Shown: one piece after another, positions 9,121 through 17,070 of the stretch
Layout of the letters: each line of letters starts with the position of its first letter
Position numbering within the stretch: position 1 is the first letter of the stretch
NCBI GenBank assembly: GCA_020072845.1
Contig: JAIQGF010000008.1
Span: forward strand, 62,001-126,000
DNA from: Terriglobia bacterium
GTDB taxonomy: Bacteria > Acidobacteriota > Terriglobia > Terriglobales > Acidobacteriaceae
Length of the DNA: 64,000 nucleotides
Direction of reading: 5' to 3'
Program-made: the position numbers and the translations under genes
Notes under the pieces: generated by a model
Database searches by the model: none
Seen by the model: only the letters and a program-made list of their open reading frames with translations
What the model was told of the DNA's origin: nothing

Positions 9121-9197
9121 TGGCGCGCCCTGAGAGATTCGAACTCCCGACCTACTGGTTCGTAGCCAGTCGCTCTATCCAGCTGAGCTAAGGGCGC
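9121..9197 (-). tRNA. tRNA-Arg (anticodon ACG), CCA encoded
   Basis: Full cloverleaf on the minus strand: acceptor GCGCCCT/AGGGCGC, D-arm with AGCTGG loop, anticodon stem ACTGG/CCAGT with loop CTACGAA (anticodon ACG), T-loop TTCGAAT, discriminator G and genomic CCA. A34 would need deamination to inosine to read CGU, CGC and CGA; tadA lies at 29411-29857. Confidence 0.95.
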
Positions 9198-9281
9198 GCT
9201 CCAAGGATTATAGCGAACCGCTCTGCTTCAGCGCCAGTGAGCGGGAGGGAGGCGCAGCGCAGCAGAAAATCCGAGCCGCAA

Positions 9282-9351
9282 TAAAAAGAGCGCCGGATTG
9301 CTCCGGTGCTCCCTGGCTCGTACCCTCCCCCAGGTACTTCGCCAAACCTGC
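9282..9351 (-). repeat. Structured repeat with built-in terminator, copy A
   Basis: Read on the minus strand, the core GGTTTGGCGAAGTACC... folds as TGGC-(GTACC/GGTAC hairpin)-GCCA. It is followed by a GC hairpin (CCGGA/TCCGG) and a T tract. It lies in the 347-bp gap between tRNA-Arg and the glycosyltransferase gene, with no minus-strand gene just upstream. The core is identical to copies C and E. Confidence 0.8.
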
Positions 9352-9370
9352 AATCAGGACTACGGCAGCG

Positions 9371-9424
9371 GGCTGGCCCGTAGCGGCACTGGAGGAATTG
9401 CAGTTGCTGCAGACACGAGGCTGG
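9371..9424 (+). pseudogene. Remnant of a pdxS 3' end
   Basis: 54 bp match the last codons of the intact pdxS (complement of 52553-52606) at about 46 of 54 positions by eye. They include the block encoding [12 protein letters not shown]. No other part of pdxS is present, and the reading frame is disturbed at the 5' side. Confidence 0.6.
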
Positions 9425-9544
9425 CAGGCAGACTCAAGTCTGCAACGTGCGCGGTCTTCCGTTACGTGCGCCCACCGAATTCCGTTGTAGAATTCTCTCT
9501 CCCGCAACAGCATTCCCCTGTTGCTGTTTACGGCAACGCCTGTG

Positions 9545-11428
9545 ATGATTGTTGAGCCATACGTGCGCGAACAGCGGGACGCTGTGAGCGTGTTTGCGCC
9601 TGCCACGCGGCGCCGGTCCCCGGCGTTCTACCGGATAGTGCTGCTGGCAACCGTGGCTCTCGCTACCGCCTACACCGCATGGTGCATGCCAAGGCGCGGG
9701 TGGGTGGCGCACGACGAAGGCGCCCTGGGCGAGAGCGCCATCCGGGTGATGGCTGGCGAACTGCCACACCGCGATTTCACCGAGATCTATACCGGCGGGC
9801 TGGCCTACCTGGACGCGGCAGCGTTCCGCGCCTTCGGCGTAAGCACGATGACCACGCGGTGGGTGCTGTTCGCGTTCGTGGTGCCCGCGATTGCCGCCAT
9901 GTTTTATGTGCTGACGCACTATGTGGCGCCCATCACAGCCGGCGCATGCACTCTCGTAGCCGTTGCCTGGAGTTTCCCAAACTACACGGCCGCAATGCCG
10001 AGTTGGTACAACCTCGTATTCGCCATTTTCGCCATCGCAGCCATGTTGCGATTCATCGAGTCCGGAAACCGCGGGTGGCTCCTGGTGGCCGGGCTGTGTG
10101 CGGGATTGTCCGTTCTCGCGAAACTCTCGGGTTTGTATTTGCTCGTCGGCATCCTTCTCTTCCTGGTTTTCGATGAGCAATCCACGCCTGGGGCGCCACG
10201 GGAGACCACGGACCGCCGCTATACCGTCGTTCTCGGCGCCGGATTGCTCGCCTTTCTCGGCCTGTTGTTGAGGACCGTGCATCGCGTTACCGGCGCCGCT
10301 GTCATCTACCACTTTTTCCTGCCGCACGCGGCGGTCGCCGCGTTGCTCATTGCACATGACCCGAGGACTGGCCCGCTGGCAGACCGCTTCAGAAAAATCT
10401 CGCGGTCGTGGTTTCCGGTTTTGGCCGGCGTAGCGATTCCCGTTGCGCTCTTCCTCTACGCAATGCGCGGCGCACTCCACGAATTGTTTTATGGTGTTTT
10501 CGTTCTGCCGCAGGAGCGTTTCCTCACCACAACGACGCGGGTGCCGCCCGTGTTGCCGGCCGCCGCCGCGGCCATTCCGTTAATCGCCGTGCTCGCCGCC
10601 GCCGTGTTTCGCCGATCACGCATCTCGTTGTTCTCTTCTGCGCTGCTCGCCGTGGCGCTGTTGCCCGCCTTGGTGAAAGCGCCGGGCGACACGATTGCTT
10701 ATCGCATGGGAACTTATCCGCTTTGGATGCTGGCCACCCCGGTTGTCCTGATTGGCTGCCTAACCGTCTTTTGGCGTCGCAGGACCGTTCCCGCCGGTGA
10801 TGTGCGCAAGGCGGTTCTTGTCCTCTGTGTCCTCGCCGCTTGCGTACTCATTCAGTTCCCGTTTTCAACGATCATTTACTTCTGTTACGTCGCGCCGCTG
10901 GTAATGTTCGCGGTTATCGGTGTCCTGCGCCTGTTGCCACGCATGCCGCACCCGGGTGTCGCCGGCGCGCTGCTCGCGTTTTATTGCCTGCACGCGGTCC
11001 TTCTATTCGCCCCCACCGGGTTACATTTCAAGGATAACGTCTACGCACCCGAAGGCATGCTACCGCTTGAATTGGAACGCTCTGGCGGCGTGTGGATTCG
11101 CAGCGATTGGCGGGACAAGTACCTCAAGGCCCTCGGCTTGCTTCGCGAGCACGCCAGCGGTGGTTACACCTATTGCGCCTTGGATTGCCCGGATGTTTAT
11201 TTCTTTTCCGGACTTCGCAATCCGACGCCAATACTATTCGACCAGTTTGACGATGCGCGCGGGCGTAACGAACGCATTTTGAGCGCGCTCGAACGGCACT
11301 CGGTGACGGCCATTGTGCTCCAACGGTCTTTGTTTCAGAGAGAAGTGCAGGACGATCTGGCGGAACAACTGAAACGCCGGTATCCCAAGGCGCAGCAGTT
11401 TGGGACGATGCAGGTGAGGTGGAGATGA
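9545..11428 (+). CDS. GT-C fold membrane glycosyltransferase (GT39/ArnT-like)
   Basis: Multi-spanning membrane protein of about 627 aa with the layout of lipid-linked-sugar transferases. After the first TM segment comes an extracytoplasmic loop with HDEGALGESAIRVMAGELPH; the acidic residues there are the likely catalytic site. About ten further TM segments and a soluble C-terminal domain follow. The ATG at 9545 is preferred to an upstream TTG at 9521, but neither has a good ribosome site. Starts an operon with 4-nt overlaps into the methyltransferase and GT2 genes. Sugar and acceptor are unknown. Confidence 0.85.
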   Translation: MIVEPYVREQRDAVSVFAPATRRRSPAFYRIVLLATVALATAYTAWCMPRRGWVAHDEGALGESAIRVMAGELPHRDFTEIYTGGLAYLDAAAFRAFGVSTMTTRWVLFAFVVPAIAAMFYVLTHYVAPITAGACTLVAVAWSFPNYTAAMPSWYNLVFAIFAIAAMLRFIESGNRGWLLVAGLCAGLSVLAKLSGLYLLVGILLFLVFDEQSTPGAPRETTDRRYTVVLGAGLLAFLGLLLRTVHRVTGAAVIYHFFLPHAAVAALLIAHDPRTGPLADRFRKISRSWFPVLAGVAIPVALFLYAMRGALHELFYGVFVLPQERFLTTTTRVPPVLPAAAAAIPLIAVLAAAVFRRSRISLFSSALLAVALLPALVKAPGDTIAYRMGTYPLWMLATPVVLIGCLTVFWRRRTVPAGDVRKAVLVLCVLAACVLIQFPFSTIIYFCYVAPLVMFAVIGVLRLLPRMPHPGVAGALLAFYCLHAVLLFAPTGLHFKDNVYAPEGMLPLELERSGGVWIRSDWRDKYLKALGLLREHASGGYTYCALDCPDVYFFSGLRNPTPILFDQFDDARGRNERILSALERHSVTAIVLQRSLFQREVQDDLAEQLKRRYPKAQQFGTMQVRWR

Positions 11429-12024
11429 GAATCCAGCAGGTGATGGAGTGGACGCCGGTGTACCGCGCGTGGATCGCGCCCTTCGCCGACGCCAAGCTCT
11501 CCCCGCTGCTCAAGAATAATGATCTCACGCGCGTGCGCCGCGTGCTGGATGTCGGTTGCGGACCCGGCACAGACACTCACCTCTTCGCACACTGCAACTA
11601 CCTGGGCGTTGATAGGAACCGCTCCAACATCGAGAGTGCACGCCGCCGCTTCAACCGGAACTTTGTGATCGCTGACGTCACGGCGTATGAAGTTCCTGCG
11701 GGTGAGCGGTTCGATTTCGTGCTTGCCAACAGCCTGTTGCACCATATCGACGATGCCGGAGTCCATACCCTGCTCAGCCGGCTGTCCACCCTGATGGCCG
11801 ACGACGGCCACGTCCACATCATCGATTTGGTGTTACCGGAGGAGCGTGGCCTCCCTCGCCTGATGGCGCGCCTGGACCGCGGTGACTATCCGCGGCGGTT
11901 AGAGCGCTGGAACGAAATCTTCACCCAGCACTTTGAGCCGCTCCTGTTGGAGTCGTTCCCGGTCGGGCTGGGCGGGGTGGCGATTTGGAACATGCTGTAC
12001 TTCAAAGGAAAACGAAAATCATGA
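11425..12024 (+). CDS. SAM-dependent methyltransferase (class I)
   Basis: 199 aa. The Rossmann motif I is VLDVGCGPGTDTH, and NSLLHHIDD and HVHIIDLVLPEERG follow in the usual order. The ATG at 11425 overlaps the upstream stop (ATGA) and has AGGTGAGG in front. Its position between two glycosyltransferase genes suggests it acts on a lipid or glycan intermediate; the substrate is not visible from sequence. Confidence 0.85.
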   Translation: MRIQQVMEWTPVYRAWIAPFADAKLSPLLKNNDLTRVRRVLDVGCGPGTDTHLFAHCNYLGVDRNRSNIESARRRFNRNFVIADVTAYEVPAGERFDFVLANSLLHHIDDAGVHTLLSRLSTLMADDGHVHIIDLVLPEERGLPRLMARLDRGDYPRRLERWNEIFTQHFEPLLLESFPVGLGGVAIWNMLYFKGKRKS

Positions 12025-12992
12025 TCACTCAATTCCGCCTCTCCGTTGTGGCCCCGCTCCACAATGAGGAGGCGAACATTCCGGAACTATTGCGGCGCAC
12101 CAAGGACATGCTCGACCAGATTGCCGGCGGTCCGCATGAACTGGTCCTGGTGGACGATGGCAGCAGGGATGGCACGCTGGAACTGCTCCGCGCCGCCGCG
12201 CGCGACGATTCCCGTATCACGGTGATCTCCCTTTCGCGGAATTTCGGCCACCAGGCGGCGCTCACCGCCGCGCTCGACCACGTCACAGGCGATGCGGCGG
12301 TTATTATGGACGGCGACCTGCAGGATCCCCCCGAATGCATTCCGCAACTGCTGGAGCGGTTTCACGCCGGCTACGACGTGGTGTACGCGCAGCGCGTCAA
12401 ACGTAAAGAGCCGTTCTACCTGCGCTGGTGCTATGCGCTGTTTTACCGGCTGGCCGCGCAGGTCGCCGAGGTCGAGTTGCCGCTGGACGCCGGCGACTTC
12501 GGCCTCATGTCGCGTCGCGTCCTCGACCACCTGCGGCGATTGAGAGAACATCACCGGTACCTTCGAGGACTCCGGAGCTGGGTTGGCTTCCGTCAGATTG
12601 GCGTGAGCGTGGAGCGCGGCGAGCGCAACGCTGGCACCAGCAACTACACCGCATGGAAGCTATTCAAGCTCGCTTCCGATGGGCTGCTTGCGTTTTCCGT
12701 GGTGCCGATCCGGGCCGCCGCTCTGCTCGGCGGAGTCGCAGTCGCACTGGCAGTGCTGTTCACGCTCTACAACGTGGTGGCGAGACTTGCAACCTGGCAG
12801 GTACCGCGTGGATTTACCGCGTTGACCGTGCTGATCACATTTCTCTCGGGCGTAAACCTGGTTTTTCTCGGCATTATCGGCGAGTATGTAGGCCGCATCT
12901 ACGAGGAAGTGAAAGCGCGTCCGATTTACGTGGTTTCCGAACTGATCAGCTCCGCGCTGCAGGTTGCGCGGGCTGCTGGACAGTCCTCCTGA
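12021..12992 (+). CDS. GT2 family polyprenyl-phosphate glycosyltransferase (GtrB/DPM-like)
   Basis: Predicted to load a sugar onto undecaprenyl phosphate. 323 aa with an N-terminal GT-A domain: VVAPLHNEEANIPEL, LVDDGSRDGT, MDGDLQDPPE and the QRVKRKEPF turn. Two C-terminal TM segments end with FLGIIGEYVGRIYEEVKARP, a signature of this group. It overlaps the methyltransferase gene by 4 nt (ATGA). It probably supplies the lipid-linked donor used by the GT-C enzymes nearby. Confidence 0.93.
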   Translation: MITQFRLSVVAPLHNEEANIPELLRRTKDMLDQIAGGPHELVLVDDGSRDGTLELLRAAARDDSRITVISLSRNFGHQAALTAALDHVTGDAAVIMDGDLQDPPECIPQLLERFHAGYDVVYAQRVKRKEPFYLRWCYALFYRLAAQVAEVELPLDAGDFGLMSRRVLDHLRRLREHHRYLRGLRSWVGFRQIGVSVERGERNAGTSNYTAWKLFKLASDGLLAFSVVPIRAAALLGGVAVALAVLFTLYNVVARLATWQVPRGFTALTVLITFLSGVNLVFLGIIGEYVGRIYEEVKARPIYVVSELISSALQVARAAGQSS

Positions 12993-13051
12993 GAAATTGG
13001 GGATCCCTCGTACGGCAGCGTCTATCGGGCACTATATGAGCAGTAGGTATG

Positions 13052-13120
13052 GAAAAAAGAGCACCGGATTTCTCCGGTGTCCAGGCTCGTACTGTTCCCC
13101 AGGCACTGCCAAACTTGCTG
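13052..13120 (-). repeat. Structured repeat with built-in terminator, copy B (diverged)
   Basis: Downstream of the stop of the minus-strand glycosyltransferase gene. The core is recognisable (AGTTTGGC...TACGAGCC) but has several changes. The terminal hairpin ACCGGA/TCCGGT and T6 are intact, so it should end that transcript. Confidence 0.7.
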
Positions 13121-13125
13121 TGTCT

Positions 13126-14460
13126 TCAGTCGGCATCAACCAAAGCAGGCTGCAATTCCACCCGCGATTGTTGCTTGACCGGAAATCGCTTCCTCAGCTC
13201 CTGCAGCGCTGAATACGCGAAGTAAGTACCGAGCAGGAGCATTTCCGGCTCGATGGCGTGACGATAACGCGGCTGGGCAAACATGAGGTAGTAGGTAATT
13301 GGATACAGCAGCAACAGCCAGAAATAGAGCCAACCACCGTCCACGCGCCATGCTACGGCCACGATTAGCCCGGCCAGCATCAATGCGGATAAAGGCCAAT
13401 AAACCCACGGCCGCCAAGGCTCGATGAGCGGGTGTTCGTAGTCCAACGCCGTTCCCGTCCAGAACGCTTCGACTCGAGTGGCGCAAAGGCCCGCAAATTC
13501 CCGCGGGTACTGCTTCACGAAAGTGATGACCAGGTGCTTTTTGCTGGCCACGTAGGCGAGTTCTCCCATCCTCTTGTAATTGGCATATTCCCACTTGTTC
13601 TGAGTCGGATGCTTGCCGAACCAACCCGTGCCGTTGCTCCCGTGATAATTGCCGAGTGAGAGTTCGAATGGGGCATTATCGCGAATGAATACCCAGGTAC
13701 CCAATACGACCCGATTCCTGATCAGCCATGGCGAAATCACAACTGCGAACACGACGGCTGACACCGCCGCGTGGCTAAACCAGCGTTCATGACGGCGCCA
13801 CAACTTGAAGGTGGGATACAGTCCGGCGGCTGGAAGGAATGCCAATAAAGTGGGATTGGTGAGCGCTGCGATTCCCCACAGCAGGCCGAAACCAGCCCAG
13901 CGCTTCCCGCTGGCCTGTTTTCCAAGCTGCAGCGACTGCAAGAAAAGGACGCTGATCAGGAGCGCGGACGCACTCATCTCCCAGACCCAAGTGGTGGGCC
14001 AACGCATGAAGATAACGCCCGTTGCCCAGATCCAGCCAGACCAATAGCCCACCTTGCGGCCGACCGTCAGTTCGCCGATGCGGCAGATGGGAATGCAGGT
14101 GAGGGCGGAAAAAGCACTATTGATCAGCAGAATTACCACGCCAGATGCAAACGTGAAGCAGCCGAACCCCTTGAATACAAGGGCGCACATGGCAGGGTAG
14201 AGGGGCGCCAGCCAAGCCGTGGGACCCGTCGAGCCGCCAAAGGGAGACGAGAAGCCGTGTCCTGTCGCTAGCGAATATGCGACGGCGCCGGTTTCATATC
14301 CAAACTCAAAATGGAAATGAGGAGGCGCAAGCAGACTGTACGCACTAGGGAAGTCGTAATAGCGCAGCCAGACGATCAGGGCCAAACGCAGCGCCAACCC
14401 AACCAGTACCATCAACACCAGGGAATTGCCCAGACGGACACGATTTGCCCAGTCACGCAT
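13126..14460 (-). CDS. GT-C fold membrane glycosyltransferase (GT39-like)
   Basis: 444 aa with about ten TM segments. The first periplasmic loop (FEFGYETGAVAYSLATGHGF) resembles that of PMT/ArnT enzymes. A middle block GIAALTNPTLLAFLPAAGLY and the C-terminal FAQPRYRHAIEPEMLLL match bacterial GT39-type membrane proteins. It converges on the GT2 operon, with repeat copy B between them. Donor and acceptor are unknown; the neighbouring pilin is a possible acceptor. Confidence 0.82.
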   Translation of the reverse strand: MRDWANRVRLGNSLVLMVLVGLALRLALIVWLRYYDFPSAYSLLAPPHFHFEFGYETGAVAYSLATGHGFSSPFGGSTGPTAWLAPLYPAMCALVFKGFGCFTFASGVVILLINSAFSALTCIPICRIGELTVGRKVGYWSGWIWATGVIFMRWPTTWVWEMSASALLISVLFLQSLQLGKQASGKRWAGFGLLWGIAALTNPTLLAFLPAAGLYPTFKLWRRHERWFSHAAVSAVVFAVVISPWLIRNRVVLGTWVFIRDNAPFELSLGNYHGSNGTGWFGKHPTQNKWEYANYKRMGELAYVASKKHLVITFVKQYPREFAGLCATRVEAFWTGTALDYEHPLIEPWRPWVYWPLSALMLAGLIVAVAWRVDGGWLYFWLLLLYPITYYLMFAQPRYRHAIEPEMLLLGTYFAYSALQELRKRFPVKQQSRVELQPALVDAD

Positions 14461-14506
14461 CGTTTCACTCTTCGCCCTGATAGATCGTTTCGGCGCGCTT
14501 CAAGTC

Positions 14507-14592
14507 CATGCCCAAAATAATAATGAGGAGCAGAAAAGTTTCTCCTGCTCCCCCTGGCTCGTACCCTCCCCCAGGTACTTCGCCAAACCTAC
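14507..14592 (-). repeat. Structured repeat with built-in terminator, copy C
   Basis: Begins about 10 nt after the pilin stop codon. The core is identical to copies A and E, but the terminal hairpin differs (GAGCAGgagaaacttttCTGCTC) and is followed by ATTATTATTTT. Conserved core with a different stem suggests that both structures are selected. Confidence 0.8.
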
Positions 14593-14601
14593 GAATTCAC
14601 G

Positions 14602-15093
14602 CTACTGCAGCGGGGAGCCAGTGGTACAGCCCGTGTCTCCCGTCGAGGTAATCTTTGTAGCGACATCGTAGCGGATCACGCCCGACTGATCAGAGCAGAA
14701 GTGCCGCTGACCGGTCTGGGAATTCTGCGGGTCGCCGTTGACCGCGTAACTGGGAACCACACCACCGGAGGCGGTGCCGGTGACCACGGCGAATACATAG
14801 CCGCTCTTGACGCTCGAAGCCAACACCGAGTCAATCAAGCCGCCGGCGGCGGAGGTGACGGTGCCGTCGGCTGATGGTCCCAACTGCGGCAAACCTCCAA
14901 AGCCCATGTTCGGGTAGGTAGAAGCATAGGTGACTTCCGCAGTGTTGATGGTGCGGATCGAACCGACCGCCGAAGCTTCGTTCGCGGCGATGCGCGAGCG
15001 CAGCAGGTTCGGGATGGCGATGGCGGCGATGATCAGAATGATCGCCACCACAATCAGCAGTTCGATCAGTGAGAAACCTTTTTGTTTGCGCAT
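14602..15093 (-). CDS. pilA: Type IV major pilin (prepilin)
   Basis: 163 aa. Short leader MRKQKG followed by the mature N-terminus FSLIELLIVVAIILIIAAIA: the Gly/Phe cleavage site, Glu5 and the hydrophobic helix are typical of type IVa pilins. The C-terminal domain has a Cys pair (HFCSDQ, TGCTTG) that could form the D-loop disulfide. A clear ribosome site (GAGGAG) lies upstream. No other pil genes are present; it sits amid glycosyltransferase genes. Confidence 0.95.
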   Translation of the reverse strand: MRKQKGFSLIELLIVVAIILIIAAIAIPNLLRSRIAANEASAVGSIRTINTAEVTYASTYPNMGFGGLPQLGPSADGTVTSAAGGLIDSVLASSVKSGYVFAVVTGTASGGVVPSYAVNGDPQNSQTGQRHFCSDQSGVIRYDVATKITSTGDTGCTTGSPLQ

Positions 15094-15432
15094 TTAGTTC
15101 AATCTCCTCTTCCAAATTCAAATGTCGGTTGTTCGGTCGCTGCACAATATGAAGCAAGTGAGTTGCCACAGCCTGTGAATGGCCGTACACAATCCGGTTC
15201 GTCCCTCGAATCCACTGATTCGCAAGCGTTTCAGTGTAACGAGCCGGATTTGTAAAGAATTGCCGGGAGCCGCCTGGGCCTGCCAGCGTGTGCCGTATGA
15301 CAGTTTGTGTCACTCAGCATATCGCAGTTTGTCATTCGCGGGTGCCAGGTTGAGAAGAGTGCGCGACACATGAGACGCCGAAATGTCGGCTACAATGCAG
15401 TGACCAGCTCCTCAAAACTGGAATAGCTTCGG
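15094..15432. other. Intergenic region, pilin leader side
   Basis: About 340 bp between the divergent pilin and TMTC-like genes. It must hold both promoters. I find no convincing -35/-10 pair, sigma-54 site or riboswitch core by eye, and no ORF with coding features. Confidence 0.5.
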
Positions 15433-17070
15433 ATGTCCACGCACCAAGGCGCCTTCACAAAACCGCGTTTGTCCACACCTCTGCTTTTGGGAATTGTGCT
15501 GGCCGCAACCTTCCTTGTATATGTCGGGACACTGCAGTTCGAATTTGTGTATGACGATCTGGGGCAGATCGTAGCCAATCCCGCGGTCCAGAGCTGGAAA
15601 TATTTCCCGTTGTACTTCCGGGCCAACGTGTGGATGCAGCAACTGGCGGTCGGAAACTACTACCGGCCGCTGTTCCTTGGCTGGCTGTTGATGAACCACA
15701 CCCTGTTCGGCCTGCATCCGGCGCTGTGGCACCTGACGACGGTGCTGGCGCACCTGGGAGTTACGGCGCTGGTCTTTGTGCTGGCGCTGCGGCTCACCCG
15801 CGACCGGCGGACCGCGATCGTCACCGCCTTGTTGTTCGGTTTGCATCCGGTGCATCTGGAGGCGGTGGCGTGGATCTCGGGCGTAACCGAGCCGTTGATG
15901 GCACTGTTGTTGATTCCGGCGTTTCTTGCCTACCTGAATTGGCGTGAGCGCGGGCGGCGTGCGCAGTGGTTGGTAGCGGCGCTGGCGCTGTACGCGCTGG
16001 CGTTGCTGTCGAAAGAGACGGCGGTGGTCCTGCCGGCGCTGGTATTCGCCTGCGAATGGCTGTATGCGCCCGGGGAGGAGCGGTGGAGCGCACGGCTGCG
16101 GGCATCGTTGATGGCGGCGGCGCCGTTTGTGCTGGTGACCGGGGCCTACCTGCTGGCGCGGGCGCAGGCGCTGCACGGGGTTGCGCACAAGACGGTCAAC
16201 CTGCCGGGAAACACGGCGCTGCTGACCATCCCGTCGGCGTTGTGGTGGTACGTACGGCTGATGATGGCGCCCATCGGGCTGAGCGTGTTCTACGACACGC
16301 CGTATGTCACGCGCGTCAGCATGAGGTATTTCGTGTGGCCGCTGATCGGGGTAGTACTGGCCCTCGGAGTGCTGGTGTGGTGGTGGCGGAGATCGAAGTC
16401 GCCGCTGGTGGCGTTCGCGTCGTTGTGGGTGCTGCTGCCGATCCTTCCGCTGCTCAACCTGACGGTGCTGCCGATGGGCGACTTCATCCATGACCGGTAC
16501 CTGTACCTGCCGTCGGTCGGGTGGGCGATGCTGGTGGCGATGGCGCTGGCGCAACTGGACACGCGGCAGATTTTGGGACGGCCTGCAGGACAGGTGGCGG
16601 CGTTGGGGCTGGCGTCGGTGATGGCGTTCGCCACGGTGGCGCAAAGCGTGCCATGGGCCAACGACCTGCTGCTCTATTATCACGGCATGGCGGTGGCGCC
16701 GAACAATGATCTGCCGCGCAATAAGTTGGCGGCGTCGCTGGTGCTGCGCGGCATGTACAACGAGGGAATCAAGCTGTACGAGGTGGTGCTGGCCGACGAT
16801 CCCGATTACTGGTACGCGAATTACCGCATGGGTTACGCGCAGTACATGATCGGGCGCTATCCGGAGGCGGAGCGCTATCTGGCGCGTGCCACTGAACTGC
16901 ACGGCACGCCTGATGAGTTTTATTACCTTGGCCTGGCACAGGAGAAGCAGGGCAAGTTGGATGGCGCCCAGGCCGCGCTGGAGCAGGCCCTCAAACTCGA
17001 TCCCAGCCATTCCCAAGCGCAGCGGCAACTGGCCGAACTCCGCCAGAGGACCCATGGCGAGCGTCACTGA
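15433..17070 (+). CDS. TMTC-like membrane protein with C-terminal TPRs (1)
   Basis: 545 aa. About ten TM segments fill residues 15-410. The first periplasmic loop has FVYDDLGQIVANPAV with the paired Asp expected of GT-C enzymes, and HPVHLEAVAWISGVTEPLMA is the TMTC-type signature. Residues about 420-540 are TPR repeats (YWYANYRMGYAQYMIGRYPE, EFYYLGLAQEKQGK). Eukaryotic TMTC proteins are O-mannosyltransferases; a similar role here is inference. It overlaps its paralogue downstream by 17 nt. Confidence 0.85.
   Translation: MSTHQGAFTKPRLSTPLLLGIVLAATFLVYVGTLQFEFVYDDLGQIVANPAVQSWKYFPLYFRANVWMQQLAVGNYYRPLFLGWLLMNHTLFGLHPALWHLTTVLAHLGVTALVFVLALRLTRDRRTAIVTALLFGLHPVHLEAVAWISGVTEPLMALLLIPAFLAYLNWRERGRRAQWLVAALALYALALLSKETAVVLPALVFACEWLYAPGEERWSARLRASLMAAAPFVLVTGAYLLARAQALHGVAHKTVNLPGNTALLTIPSALWWYVRLMMAPIGLSVFYDTPYVTRVSMRYFVWPLIGVVLALGVLVWWWRRSKSPLVAFASLWVLLPILPLLNLTVLPMGDFIHDRYLYLPSVGWAMLVAMALAQLDTRQILGRPAGQVAALGLASVMAFATVAQSVPWANDLLLYYHGMAVAPNNDLPRNKLAASLVLRGMYNEGIKLYEVVLADDPDYWYANYRMGYAQYMIGRYPEAERYLARATELHGTPDEFYYLGLAQEKQGKLDGAQAALEQALKLDPSHSQAQRQLAELRQRTHGERH

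Noticed and set aside
7254-9191. Plus-strand open frame of over 600 codons
   Set aside because: It runs antisense through rdgB and the REC-PilZ gene and ends in the tRNA-linked repeat. Its translation is Arg/Pro-rich with no domain; the minus-strand genes have clear motifs.
8895-9197. Attachment sites of an integrated island at tRNA-Arg
   Set aside because: The copies are only about 100 bp apart and enclose no genes or integrase, so no island is present here; kept as a repeat observation.
14507-15170. c-di-GMP (GEMM) riboswitch at the pilin gene
   Set aside because: The conserved GEMM core (GGCAAACC...ACGCAAAGCC) is not present upstream of pilA, and the downstream repeat has a different core and ends in a terminator.
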